A DNA stretch of 64,000 bases from Campylorhamphus procurvoides (Eukaryota > Chordata > Aves > Passeriformes > Dendrocolaptidae): assembly GCA_013396655.1 (NCBI GenBank), contig WBMV01009266.1, forward strand, positions 452,107-516,106. Direction: 5' to 3'. Position numbers and translations under genes: made by a program. A model generated the notes under the pieces. That model had not been told where the DNA came from and made no database searches. It saw nothing but the letters and a program-made list of their open reading frames with translations. Positions 10,451 to 23,881 of this stretch are shown here, piece by piece (the stretch's first letter is position 1; each line of letters starts with the position of its first letter).

Positions 10451-13400
10451 GGTGATGTTGGAGACCTGCTGGAATTGTGTTGGAAAGGAGGCACCCAAAG
10501 CTGGTGTGATCTTACCCATGCTGCTCACAGGGAGCAGCCCTGGGAGTGAACCATCCCAAAGCTTTGCCCAGGGGAATTGGGAGTTTGGTGACACAGACAA
10601 AGCCCTGGTGTCCACGTTTCGCCTTTCAACAGCGCTAATGGGTCTGTGTCACTTCCAGCCTGAGGCTGGCTGCTTTCCAAGCTGGGCAATGCCTGGACAA
10701 TGTGAGCTTGGCTTCAGAGAGAAACGCAGTCTCTGTTTGCTCACCTCCCACATCAGGGCTCCCTCACACACCAGAAGATAGGTGTTGCTGAGTCCTGTTT
10801 TGTTTTGGATTTTGTTGTAGATAAGTAACATGAGAAAGGCTCACAAACCCATCTTTCTCTTCAGTCTGTACAAGACTTAAGTGGAAATATGATGTATTTC
10901 GTTCATCACTCAGGCTTTTAAACTAGTGTAAAATGATGATTTTGAAACATTAGCTTTTTTTTCCTCCCACTTTGCCTTGGCCTGAATTTAGGCAACCGAC
11001 AGATTCTTTCCACCCTCCCTGTTCTCTGCAAGAAAAAATAAAGGTTTAGATTTCAGTAGTTTTGATGTTATTGTACTTAAAAGATCCAGTTTGAAATGCA
11101 GTGAATAACTTGTTGATGACATTCCAGTGACAACTGAAGTTAACACTCGTAAAAAGTAATTTACTTCAATTGACTTATTGCAAATGCACAAGGGCTGTTA
11201 GCTTCATTAATGTAAAAAATGTAGGAAAAACCCCCACTCTTTTTCGTTTCTTCCTTTCTTTTTGAAGTTGCAAATATGTTACAAATAAACTGCTAAATAG
11301 ATTTAATATTTAACATAAAGAACCTCTGTCCCAGATGTCTGACATAATTTATAAATTACTATGGTTATAGAAAGTGTGTTATTGCTATACTTTATTTTGT
11401 TATAATGACTGGATATTATTTCTTGAGCAAGAGAGAATAAAATAAATCACCAATAACTAGGTAATGTCCTGTAAAACACAGGTATCAGCACAAATTCTAT
11501 TCATATTTGAGTGGTGCCTGTCGAGACTGAGTTATTTAGAGAAAAATTTAGCATGACCATTTTAAGGGGCTGTCTTCAAATATTTTTTAAGCCATTCTGC
11601 AATTTTGTTAATGTTTTAGACTTGTGTTTTCTGGGGAAGAAGACAAATCACAAGCCACTGTGTTAGCTTTTCTATGAAGTGAGCAAACTTTATTGTTTCA
11701 ATAAGTCACTCACAAGGATGAGAAACAATGTCTTTAATGCTGAAGATTTCATCCATGACAATTAGGATTCCTTTTTCCAGTGACTGCATTTTCACCTTCA
11801 AATCCCAAAGGTCACAGAGAGGTAATGTTTTCATTAAAACATACCTACTAAGGTGACCTAAGCCTTAACATAAACAAAGTCTTTAAAATGCAGACACCTG
11901 AAATACCTTGGTTTTCAATCCTGGCTCCAGTGTTTGAATCTCAAAGGTGAAGAAGGCATACCAAATTCCTTTGAAGCCTGGTTTTCTAACCCTAAACTGC
12001 TTACTAGAGGTAGATTTATGCTTGAAAACAATTAATCATGCATGTGGAAATCACATTTTAGAAAATTTTAAATACGTGATATTACACGTGTATTTGTACA
12101 TTTCCAATTTATAAAAGTAGGTATTTTTAATGTAAAAGCATCCCAAATATTTTTTTTATGAATATAGCTTGTGCTTTTGTATGAATTAGTAATAAAAACT
12201 TTCTATCTATTCAGGTAAGGGAGGGTAATCCCAAGAGAGAATTTTTTCAATACAACATATATTACTAATCTGATACTGGCTACCAACAAATTGTGTCGGA
12301 TTTTGAATGTGTACAAATCATCATAAAGCTATGTGGACAATTTACATAAATTAAGAATCTTAACCCCAGGTCTCCCTGGTTTCTCTAAGGCTGGAGCAGT
12401 AGCTTTTCCAGGACCTCTGCATTTTGATATCACCAAAACCTCTGCAGATCAGCAGGGGTATCATCTGTGCTCCTGGCTAACCTGCAGTCCTTATTTGCTT
12501 CCTCCAAACTCCCCTGGGAGGCAGGTGCCAGATTCATGTTTCTTCTGTTTGTATAAGAAAGCAGGATAAGTCTAACCTAAGGATTTTCTGTCCCAACATC
12601 TTCAGTCACCTCGTCTCCAGCAATTTCTATTTGTCCTGTAATTATTCTGGTCTTCTGCTATAAAGTGTAAATTCTATGTATGCATGTTCCTGCCCTCTTG
12701 TCAGTGGAAGGGAAGTGCAGAGCATTCAAAATCTGTGGTTGTTGATAAATGGTGAATACAGGCAGCAGGAGAGAATAGGATTCAAAGTTCCTTCTGAGAT
12801 TCTCACAGAATATGTTAAAAATGGTTAGAAATCATGGTTTACAAGGAAAATATTTACAGCTCACACTTTGCTAATAAATGAAGAATGTTTACTTTTGTTT
12901 AGTCAAGCCTGAGTCTTCCAGAGCAGCAAAACTGCTTAATAGTAATAACTAGAAAATTATACATTAAATATTAAAACTAGAACTGGCCATATCACTGAAC
13001 TGAATTGCCATATAAAATGTAGAAGCTGGTAAAATATTTATTATATAGTTAAACTGTTTAATGATTTAAGGAAACAAAAAGGCTGCAAGAAGGAACTGAA
13101 TTGTGGCCGTTTCCTGAAAACATGTACAGCTGTCCTCACCTGGATACTTGTCCTGTAGAATAAAAAAATAACGTCCACCTGTTTGTCTGCAAAGTTGCAT
13201 GTTAGCAAATACACACATAAATTGGGTCTATTCAAGGAGGGAAAATCAAGCAAAAAAAATACTTCAAAGGAAAGGAGCAGAACAATTCCAGCCTGTATAT
13301 ATTAAAACAGTAACTTAGGAAAAGACTGAATGGATGCAAGTGTGACAAAAATGCCAATAATATGTCACAGGAGTTTGAAACTGCCTTGGTTCCTCTTTCA

Positions 13401-16140
13401 AAGTCAGTGGAAACCTGTGGACTGCAGTGGGATTTTGCAGCAGGTCCTCAAAGATCCCTCAGAGTAATCCCAACACTCAGGAGCACTAGCATTAAATGGA
13501 CAGCATGGCCACGGCTGGTTTTTCTTTCAACGGTTGACTTATATCTATGATCATTCTTGGGGCCACACCAATCACACCTGCTGCAGATCCATCTGGATCC
13601 CACGTATGAATTTCTAATGATTTTATTATGCTGGATGAGATCAGAAACAATACGAGTCTGCACTGGGATGCTCAGTCCTTGCTTTTCATTTTTACTTCCT
13701 CAGAGTGGGAGAAAATAAAAGGGAAAATAAGGTGAGCAATCTTAATCACTGCACTTAATCCCCCACTATGTGATGCTCAGATAGGCCAGTGATACAGAAA
13801 CATGAATACACCAGAGCAGACTTAAATTCTGTCAGCTCTAGAAGATGCTGAAGTGGGAGTCCCTGGAGAGGGTCTGTGTGAACTGCTAAGAGCAAGCTCA
13901 GGTTTGTAAACTGAGGTTCACATATATTCCACATAAACCATTGGCTTTAGAGAGGAACTTTGGTCCATAAAATGATTTCCCATATTTATTTAGATTTGAT
14001 TTTCTTACAGCTTTTCATATTCAGAGGGGGGACAGGCCTGTTTGCTAGGGTATTTTCTTATATATTTCCTACATTTCATGCTTGCAGTCTCAAAGCTCTG
14101 AAAACAGATGTCTGGCTTTCAAAGCAGGTTTTACTTTTTTGGCAATGCCAGACATTTTACAGTAGAAAATATAAAACAAAAACAAAGCCAGTGACTATTG
14201 ATATCTTCTGTTTCCTTATCACTCTGTGTTATGCCTGTTAATCAGGGTGACTGGGAGTATTTTACACATTTATAATGTATACATTTCTCCTCCCCACACC
14301 CCCCCAGCATCTGTTTATTTTTCAACAACATGAACCTTGGGGAATTAAAAAGTGGCTGCTATTATATACTTTTTTCAAAGTGAAGAAGTAAACATGCAGC
14401 TTTCACGTTTGCTACATCAAACGGATGCTATTTATTTAGTTGCTTGAGGCAGGAGGCCTGATCAGAAGAGAATTTCTCTTATGGCCTAAGGTGGTGAACT
14501 ATTTTAATAAGAACAATGCTTAAGGAAAAGAAAATTTCTAAAACCCCTCTTTAATCAGTTGGAGAGGAGAGAAAGGAAATCCCCTCTTGTGGTAAGGAAA
14601 GGTAAGGAGCTCCTGCTCCAAGACACATCCAGCCTGGGCTGCCTTAACATTCCTGAGCTGCAGGAGGGAGGTGCATCACTAAACTTCACCTCATCTGGAA
14701 GCAAACATCAAAATACATCACAAACATCAGACATCTCATCACAAACCTGCCAAAAAGTTCCTGTTTCTCTCTTGTGTACAAGGACAATGAGGTGAGTGTG
14801 CTGGGGACATCGCTCCGCAGGTGATGTCCAACCACTTATCCTAATTTGGGCTTGTTTTGCTCATTAATGCATGCCCAAGTGTTCAAATACTCCAGAGAAA
14901 ATAAGAAATGCTGAAAATTGTAAATGTAGAATTGTTTTATTGGCCTTCCACAAGCAACTGAAATGGCTCAAGGCAGATGATGTTGTCTGGGTGAAAAATG
15001 ATGCAGGAACCAGCTGAAGCCTCAGCCCCAAGCCTTGCTCAGTTCATGAGCATAGTCACATAGAAGGTAGAATCAGAAAAGTGATGAGAAAAATTGCAAA
15101 ACCCGAGATTATTGAACCCATTATCAAGAGCCATGAGACTTACCTTAAAAAAAAAAGACATAAAGGTTTTATTTCCATATTTTCAGAGTCAAGGCTTAAC
15201 TTGAGACATCAGATTTATCACTTAGTTTCTATCTTCAATGTGAACAATTCATTATGAATGCAAACCCAGGCCAGACTGTGCACAACCAAACTGAAAACAC
15301 AGTTTGTTACACTATGTAAATATTTTAAGAATATGATAGAATGAGAAACTTAAAAATTTATTTTAGATTGTAATTTTTACATTTGGATAATAGAAAATAT
15401 TCTGAAAGCTATAAACTGAATTCTGAAGTAATAAAAATGTTGGAGTTTTACTCTTTTAAGTGTAAGATTTCAGAGTATTTAAAATGTTTTATAAGCACAA
15501 TGAAAACTTTGTCTTACAACCATATTTCCTGTAAAGTATTTTGGTTTTCTTCTGCATACAGAACCCTCCAAACAAACAGATACATTCTGTTCTGAAAACC
15601 ATCCCTCTGGTGAGAAAATACACTCTTGCTGTCTTGACTAACAAATAATAACCAACATGTTAATTGGAAAAGATAAAACACGGCTCTAAAATGCTCATTT
15701 GGGTCAAAATGAGTTTATTTCCCAGGGCATAGCGAATCCCAGCTGAATTGGTTGCTGCAGTGACACAAAAAACATGCAAACTGTACCCTTGATTAGAATC
15801 TGGGAGAGAGAGATAAAAGGTTTATCTGTATGACAAGAGCTGTTTGATGGACTATTAGATGACACTTTTTTATGTTTGCTAAAGTCTCACAGCTTCTGTT
15901 GCTGCTTTTTCACTAAACTCCCCCACAGACCCCAAATGAATAATCGTACCTTTCAGAGGAGGCTTTCTGGCAAACAAGTGATGAGAGCAAATATATAAAT
16001 AGCATTAATATTTTGCTTCTAAAACACTTGCAGACATGCATGTGTAAATGTTTAGGCACCATCATACACTGTAGCATGTACATCTGTCCACGTGTATTTG
16101 TGTTTCACTCACACTTTAACAGGTCAAGACTTTAAAGCAC
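10451..16140. other. long intergenic or intronic stretch, no gene recognised
   Basis: About 5.7 kb of unique AT-rich DNA. No CR1, LTR or SINE signature is visible and no open frame exceeds 110 codons. The two longest overlap on opposite strands at 10.4-10.8 kb, just after the CR1 element, and have no exon borders that I would trust. Confidence 0.5.
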
Positions 16141-16159
16141 TCATGTTATTGGGACTTTG

Positions 16160-16320
16160 CCAATAGTATATAAACAATATATTATTATAACATATCATAA
16201 ATATACATTAACAATACTTATAATACACAATACATATTATAATAACAATAAATTATTATAACATCTATCATGAGATATATATTATCTAATCTTAATTTAT
16301 AAAATCATATATGGTATTAC
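16160..16320. repeat. very AT-rich block with internal direct and inverted repeats
   Basis: About 160 bp of nearly pure A/T. ATTATTATAACAT occurs twice (16181-16193 and 16252-16264), and ATTATAATAA near 16236 is the reverse complement of part of it. The block ends where a CR1 tail begins, so it may be the AT-rich target of that insertion. Confidence 0.6.
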
Positions 16321-16498
16321 GGAATCACAGAATCATAGAATGATTTGGATGGGAAGGGACCTTAAAGATCATCTAGCCCCAACCACCCTGACACAGGCAG
16401 GCAGCCCCAACCACCTTCCACTAGACCAGGTTGCTCAAAGCCCCATCCAACCTGGCCTTGAACACTTCCAGGGATGGGGCACCCACAATTCTCTGGGA
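16321..16498 (-). mobile_element. CR1 LINE 3'-end fragment, fairly young
   Basis: The plus strand reads GGAATCACAGAATCATAGAA, then GGGAAGGGACCTTAAAGATC, then the 'caaccaccttccactagacc' and 'aacacttccagggatggggc' segments. All are near-consensus for the avian CR1 3' tail in reverse orientation. Low divergence from the family pattern suggests a younger copy than most in this window. Confidence 0.95.
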
Positions 16499-16564
16499 AG
16501 AGAATTTATGTATCTATATATCAATAAACATGTATTTTCATTTACAGAATATAGGTATGCACAT

Positions 16565-16579
16565 GATATATATATATAT
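16565..16579. repeat. short (TA)n repeat
   Basis: A GATATATATATATATG run lies about 70 bp beyond the CR1 fragment. It is short and probably unremarkable. Confidence 0.85.
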
Positions 16580-18322
16580 GTAAGTGTGTGTGTTAAATAA
16601 TACATATGTTTTGTTCATTGGAAAAAAAAACAGGATGAAAACCGAAGTTGAAGTGGAGTTTGATGTATTTTATTCTCCATGTAATGCTTTGTCTTGGACA
16701 AGAGGCTCCAGTGAGACTGTGATGACATGATGGAATCCAGCTGTATCCTTGATATGAATTGAGCTGGTCACTGTCACACAGTTGCAGACTGAATGAAGCA
16801 GGTAAATGTTTCTAAGTCAAAGGCAAGGTGACAGAGCGACAGAACTTGCAGAGTATGATGGGGATAAGGAGTTCAGCAGTCTTTAATCAGATTTCCCAGA
16901 TTACTGTATCGTATTTGTTTATGGGTTTAGTGCAGATAAAAGTTGCTGCATCTTCTCTTGACATTCCTTCCCCTACTTCCTAGAACACATGGCTATAACT
17001 CACACCCACTCACTCCATAGTTAGATGTGGAAAGGCCTGGAGGGAAAGACTTCTGCTTCAGAGGGCTTAATAAATTCTGTCAGAAGACAATAACTCTCCC
17101 CAAGAGTAATTTATCCTTTGTTTTCCTTTAAAAACATGAAGCCAGGGGAAATTCCCACACAAAGAAATGCTCTCAGAGCTGAAGTTGCATATGGTCATAC
17201 CCTGTGTTCTGCACCCCTAAGTACTTATCAGAGCAGAATAAACATTGCCAGCAGCTTTCAGGAATGTGCCTTTTGCAAAATATCATAACCAAATATACCT
17301 ACAGACTTCTTCCCTCCACCCATTCTTCACTAAGATGGAGTTCACATCCCGCTCTTCAAGATCGTGTGCAAATACATAATCCAGAATGGCACTAAACACT
17401 TCTCACTGCTGACTTTCTTGAGCTTTAGTGGTTGCATCACACTGGGCCAAGAACATGACAGTTGATCAGATAGGTGGTCTAAGATAACTTTCCACCTGTC
17501 TGAACCTTCAGCAGGCTGGCAGTGATAGTGTCTTCCCACTATGGCTTGCAGCAACTCAAAAGCTACTCTAGATCCCATCAAGAGAAGTTTTACTTCCTAA
17601 ATGGGGTTATGACTCACAGTCTTTGGATTTTGATAAGGCTGATGACATAGCCTCTGTCCTTGTTCCCTCTCCTGTGCCTCAATTGTCTTTCACAGAGGCA
17701 ACCAAGTTGCCTGTTTGTTCTGCTGTTTCATAGCCTGAAGTCAAAATAATTCGACTTCCCAGACAGGGCTACCAGGCTGTGGTATCCAAAGAGCTAATCC
17801 TCACTCACTTCCATCTCAGAAAGCTAATCATCAGCTATGGGGCCTGAAGGACAACTGGTCATGGTGTGGCTTCAACTGTGGCAGTCAAATGGGAGGTACT
17901 GAGAATGTATCTGTGATCTGCATATCATCAGTAGCCATAATCTGTGTCTCAGCTACATTTCCTTTGTGACTGGTAGAGGAAAAGAGTCACTTTTAGGGCA
18001 AAGTTCACCTTATCATTAAACAAACATGTAGAAAGGGCTGTATCAGTCATACCTCTTGAATATCAAGGGATCTCAGGAACATTAGATGGGATGTTGACAT
18101 CTAAAAATAAGAAAAGTTAGCTTACTCCAACAATAAATTGTAATCTTAGGGCTGTTACTTGGCCACAGCAATGGAGAGCTGATGACCAGAACATGATCAT
18201 CAGCTCTGCTGGTTTACATCATGTGTTAATTTACAATAATTCATCTGAGTTGGGCTAAATCTGTACCATTCTCCAAGCAACATTTTGCACTTAGTTTTTA
18301 GAAACATCAAGAAAAATTGTCT

Positions 18323-18328
<6 letters not shown>
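16580..18328. other. intergenic DNA, no gene recognised
   Basis: Unique sequence with no recognised repeat. Open frames are under 80 codons. Confidence 0.5.
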
Positions 18329-18373
<45 letters not shown>

Positions 18374-18395
18374 ATACACAAACACACACACACAC
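18329..18395. repeat. (TG)21 followed by (CA)7, inverted dinucleotide repeats
   Basis: Positions 18329-18370 are 21 TG units. After a short TTTATACACAA spacer, 18382-18395 is a run of CA units on the same strand. The two runs are mutually complementary and could fold back. Alternating TG tracts are also a known Z-DNA-forming sequence type. The repeat is translated as a His-Thr run in a spurious minus-strand open frame. Confidence 0.95.
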
Positions 18396-21300
18396 GTATG
18401 CATATATGTACTTGTGGAAGAGCCAAAAAGTAAACTAAAATGAAAATACACCAGAAATGAGCTAAGAGAAATTACTCTTCCTAGAGAAAATCTGTTCTCC
18501 ATGTCTACCTTAATCCATGCATTGCAATTAAATCCACTTCTCTGCACCTGAATCTATTCACTACATCAAAGCCAGCCCACTAAAAGTACTTATTTCACAG
18601 TAATCCAGCTATTAACTGGTGTTTTCCTCCCCTGCTCCCCCATCCCAGCCCTCTTTCCATCTCTCTGGAATGATTTATCATGAATGGTGAAAATTCCCAT
18701 GTCACCTTGTAGTTCAGAGAAACTGGAAGGTGTGAATGGTGTTTGGAAGGACTCATTGTCTGATTTATGTTATGCCAAAAATAAGCACTTTACTCAGGTT
18801 CAGCCTTGTTAACAAATTTCTTCATCAGCAGGCAAAGTAGTCATTGCTGCCAAATTATGCAGTAATGCAGACTCAGCAGGACTAGTTCTTCTTCAAACCA
18901 TAGTGCTACTGATTTTATTTTATTTTATGCTTTTGATTTACACCTGTTTAAGGTGAATGAGGTCTTATGACTGCCCGAAAGGTTTCTTTGGGGCTGTAGT
19001 GCTGAGTGAGCAACAAGCTTTCTCTTCCAAGGGAAAACCCACCTGAGCTATACTAGCTCTTAAAATATACTGGATATTAAAATGACAAACTCTGATTTCC
19101 TCTTTCCTTCAACTGGAACACAGACAGATATATAAAGGGGTTTGAAATATTTATTTTAATGTTAAAAAGTGTTTTCATAGGAAGAAAATAATTGCAATGC
19201 TAAGAAAATGCATTATGGAGTCAACAATGAAAAACCACCTGTGACTTTAAAAGAATTTTATTTTGTAAGCCATCTTATTTAAAATTATTATTATAATTAA
19301 ATATTTTCAGTGTTGTTGTTAAAATGTAGAGAGATCACTTACTCAGTGGGGATATTTAGAGCATGTGAATATTGTAGTGTGTAGGGTCAAACAGCAAAGA
19401 AAATGGGAAGGACCTTGGAATGAGAGCTTTGAAAATTCGGATATCACCATGAGAGTGGAATCTGTGTGACAACATGAGAGCGATTCTGCACTGAACTGAC
19501 ACACAGTTTCTATGACTTCAACTGCAATTCCAGTTGCAGAGGCCATCAGTGGAAAGCTGTGGTTAGAGTTGCCCTCCTCTCTCAGCTTCCATTCTCAGAG
19601 GAATTCCAGCATTCAAAAATTAACCCTTGTTATGAATTACAACAAAGTGGTTTTTCTCTCAGACTTATCCAGGAACTGAAATGAAATAATAATAAAAGGC
19701 TTGGTCAATCAAATAATTGAATTTCAGTTTCATATTTACTTTTTTCACCTTCAGAACAGTTCTTGTGTCAAGTAAATCCATTTTAAAGTTATTTTGAAAC
19801 AAAAATGAAAATATTACAGTATAACACGATTTTTTTTTTCTTCTGGCAGAAATAGTTGCAAATTCATATAATTGTGTTCAAAGCTTTTATTTTGATTCAA
19901 ACATTTTGTGATAAGGGAACAAGATGGTAAAGTGGAATAATTTTAAGCTGACTTCAGTTTTGCTGGGGGAAAGCAGAGCCTCATGAGTTGATGCAAGAGA
20001 GTAGTTCCTAAGCCCTGTGTTTAATCTGGATTTATTCCCTACCAAACTTCACTAAAAGACCTGATGGCTTTTCCTTTTTAAAATGCTCAGAAGAAATCAC
20101 TGCTTTTGAGTTGTTGCTGCATGGTTTTTGTCAAGGATCCACTTTCTAATAATGTCTCCATCTTTATTATGTAGCACATTAATGGTTTTAGAGCTTTTAT
20201 TTTTAATAGGGAAAAGAGAGAGTTGTTTGTACAGTTTCAGTCATACATGCCAAAAGACGGAGCTGATTCCTGCACAGAATTGTGCCATCAGCTGCAACAG
20301 GGTAAATACAAGGAAACTACCCGGTAAGAGTTGAGTCATTCCGGTGTAAAAGGAAAATCAGCATCCTCTGAAGGGTGGTATTGCAACACTGGCAGGAATC
20401 TGCCTGCTCTCATCGTGTGGATAATAGCAAAGTAATGTCAAACAACCCAAACACTTCTCTGTAAGACATAATCACAGTTAAATATTAGTTGGATCTCTTG
20501 ATTTGATTTGCTTTGAATAAAGTAGGTACATTTGGAATTTGTGTCCAGAATGTAGTTGGAGCTGGTTGTTTATCCACTCTTTGGGATTTTAGTTAATGCC
20601 TTTTGGGGGCTATGTTTCACTATAGTGAGGTCACATATATGCTGCTTTTATGGAGAGAAAATCCAAAATATTCATAATCAAAAGTTTTCAGGTCTGGGCT
20701 GGAAAGATAAAGCATTCAGCTTTCATTGGGTTTGTGAAAGTCAGATATTCTGTAAGAAATAAAAAAAGTACATTTCAATTAAAAATTTATTTGGAAACAT
20801 TCTTCCTAACCATTGACATTGGTGTCAGAGGCATGAGAAAGTCCTGCTTATGATAAGAGCTCTTCAAGTCCAGAGGCTGGGCTTTGATGATCCAACTCAG
20901 GAAGGGTTGGATCCTATGATTTTCAGTGCCCAAGACAAAATCATTCCAGTCCCTGAAGTTCTCACAAGCTCAGTTGGTGGTTTGTAAAGGCCACATCACT
21001 GCCTACCATTCACTGGAAGAAGATGAATGCACACAGGAAATGTGTAGAAGAGGCACAGGTGGAATTACATGTCCTGACTGACCTCTTAGTAGAGAAATGG
21101 GAAGGGCTCTTTGCCTTCTGTTTAAGCTTAGCAGAAACTTTGCTGAATTGGGATCCAGGACTCCTCATCCAGAAACACTGACTTGCCCCGTACCTCAATT
21201 TCCCTATCTTCAGGATGAATAATAATGCTATTTACATCAGATTATTATTTGCATCAAATTAGTCATTAAATGCTGCAAGATTTTATAGTATTCATTAAAA

Positions 21301-23715
21301 TGCTTTAAAAGAACAAGATTCTTCTGTGATTTATTACTCATTGCGAAGGATTACTCACAGGGCAGGTTTCTTCCTGATCAGATGCCCACCACCCTTTTAA
21401 CCAAAAGAAAAATGTGACTAACAGAAATCACTGTGATGTTGACAGCTAATGACAAATACTTTCACTCTGTGAATTCTTCTACATATGGTTAAAGAAATGG
21501 CCGAATGAAAGCCAGCCTTTCAGCAAATGTTCCTATGAACTGAAGCTACTCCTTGCAAATAGGCACGAGCAGCGAATTAAAAACAGTCACCAGATTTTGA
21601 TCTCAGTTCAACAAGTTTTGCTTGGGCACAAGTCCATGGGGTGCTTCACCCAACCAAGCGAGACACAAATCAGGATGACATACACATGCATGTCAGATAA
21701 AAAGTGTGCAGGGTTATGTCCATATTAGTCATGCGATAACAGGACAGATGCATGTTAGGGTGGAACAGTGTTAGCAAATTATCTCACAAAAGGCTATTTG
21801 TCTTCCTTGGGATGTGTGCCACCATTTCAGCAAGCCTGAATAAATCTGCATTCCTGACTTCCCATCATGGAGACTTAATCTAGCTTGGTTAGTGAAGGGA
21901 TGCAGGTTACAATAAATTGGTTGGAGAAGGATAAGTTTTCAGAAGGTTTTGCGTTCACTCTCCTGTGTTGCCACATTTCTGCACTCATACTCACCAAGCT
22001 GCTCAGCAGCACACTGGGGAGAGGGTGAAAGAAGGGACACACAGAGACACCTGCAATCCAGCTAGGATGTGGCTGCCTGGATTCCCTTTGTTTCCTCTGG
22101 CCAGATGTTGAAATGTAAGCGATGTATTTAATCTTATAGAGTAGTAATGGCCCCAAAGAGATCAGCTATTTCAGAGTTAACTTGGAAGGGAATGAGGGGC
22201 AGCAGCTTGTGTAGCGTGTGTTTGTCTTGTTGGATGCAGATAAATTTCACCTGAATCATGAGTCAGAGCTCCCTACGCCTGGCAACCTTCAGCAGTGGCA
22301 AAGTGAAAAGCTGCTTCATTTTGCCTGTTTCTGTATTAAACAGTAGTGACATGTTGACAAGCCTGAGCCCTTTGTGCCCCACTCCTCTGCCTGTGACAGT
22401 AGGAGCAACATCATCACAGAAACAGCTGGAATTTAAGCTCCCAGATGGCTTTGCTTAAACCACCACTATTTTGCCCTGAAATGCACCGGGAGCACTCACA
22501 TACTCTGTCTTTCAGCAGCAGTCACAGCAGCCTGTACCAAAATCCTGCAGCAAACAGCAACTCCTTAAACTTTTTCAGCTACATATACAAAGCTGGCCTG
22601 CCTAGACCTTAAATTAATCAAGCACAGATCCACGGGGAGGAATGAGCAGAGAAAGAGAGACTATTAGACCTGTTTTCCTCTCCCCAGATCTCAGTTCCAT
22701 AGAACAAATGACATGGATCAGTCTGCCTGTGCTCACCACTTCTGCCTGCTTGTAGGTTTTGAGCTCTTTTGTAACCTGCCTCTGAAACAGACGTATTTAC
22801 AAAACAAATTTCTGATCACGGGATCCTGCTGTCAGCTAACAAACACTGTTTGCTACACTGACTCTAAGACTACCATGGATTGAGCAAAACAGCTCTGGTC
22901 AACTCCTAACCCTGTTTACCAGAGCAGGACCTAAATTGTGAAGTTCACACATTGTTTAATACCGTGACCTCTGCACACTTGCTAATCCCTCATCCACTGC
23001 TCTGCAGCTTCTTTCTTGTCCACAGCCTCCAGACTAATACCCAGAAAGATGCTTGGATTTCCAAAACTGCAAACCATGCAGCTGTCAAATTCACAGAGGA
23101 CATTTTGTTGAGTCAGCACACAGCCCCAGCATGACCACAGCCATAGGATCTCTCCCTCCTATGGATAATCACATCTTTACATGCATCAAGCACCTTCCTG
23201 CTGCAGCAGGATTTTGATACTAGCAGCAAGATTGCTTCTCATTCTCAGGGCAAGCTGAAATTAGACTAGAGAAAAGACTTTGGAGACTGTTATCCTGGTA
23301 ATTAATGCTTCAAAAATCAGTGTTCGAATCACTAAATTTCCCCCGTTGTGTGATTTATAAAGTACTATCAGATTATATTATGGGTCTTCTTGTACTTAAA
23401 GATATTTAATTTGTTATGAACTCATGAATATTCTGTTTTATCCAGGGATATCCAGTGCTTGCTTGAGGCAGTCTCAGAGTATGGGCTTACTGAAAAGTAG
23501 AGGGGACTTAAATTCACTGTGTATCACTCCTCTACCCTGCAATCTCACTGCCCATGTTAGAATTTTATATCCCTCCTTTATATCAGGTTTAGCTGCTCCA
23601 CAATTTTTTTGTCTGCATTGCAGGCAGAGTTTAGGGTGTAGCTGAATGTGTTGAAAGTTCACACCCCAGCTACACCTTAGTCCTTATTTGTGTAATTAAT
23701 TGACATTACTTGACT
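18396..23715. other. long intergenic or intronic stretch, no gene recognised
   Basis: About 5.3 kb of unique AT-rich DNA with open frames under 95 codons. Near 20876-20925 there is a weak resemblance to a scrambled CR1 tail (TGATGATCC, then AACTCAGGA, then TCCTATGATT), too weak to call. Confidence 0.5.
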
Positions 23716-23881
23716 ATGGAACAGTTGTCCAGAAGAGCTGTGGATGCCTCATCCCTGGAAGTGTTCAAGGCCAGGTTTGACTTGTCCTGGTCTAGAGGAA
23801 AGTGTCCCTGCCCATGGCAGGAGTGCTGGAACTAGATCATCTTTAAGGTCTTTTCCAACCCACACCATTCTATGATTCTAT
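23716..23881 (+). mobile_element. CR1 LINE 3'-end fragment
   Basis: It reads GTGGATGCCTCATCCCTGGA, AGTGTTCAAGGCCAGGTTTG, then AGATCATCTTTAAGGTCTTT, TCCAACCCACACCATTCTAT and GATTCTA. This is the plus-strand CR1 3' tail ending in its terminal repeat. It is 5'-truncated to about 165 bp. Confidence 0.95.

Noticed and set aside
18200..18547. 115-codon minus-strand frame with a His-Thr run
   Set aside because: The frame is an artefact of the TG/CA microsatellite.
20876..20925. Possible scrambled CR1 tail
   Set aside because: Only three short blocks resemble CR1 and they are out of the usual order.
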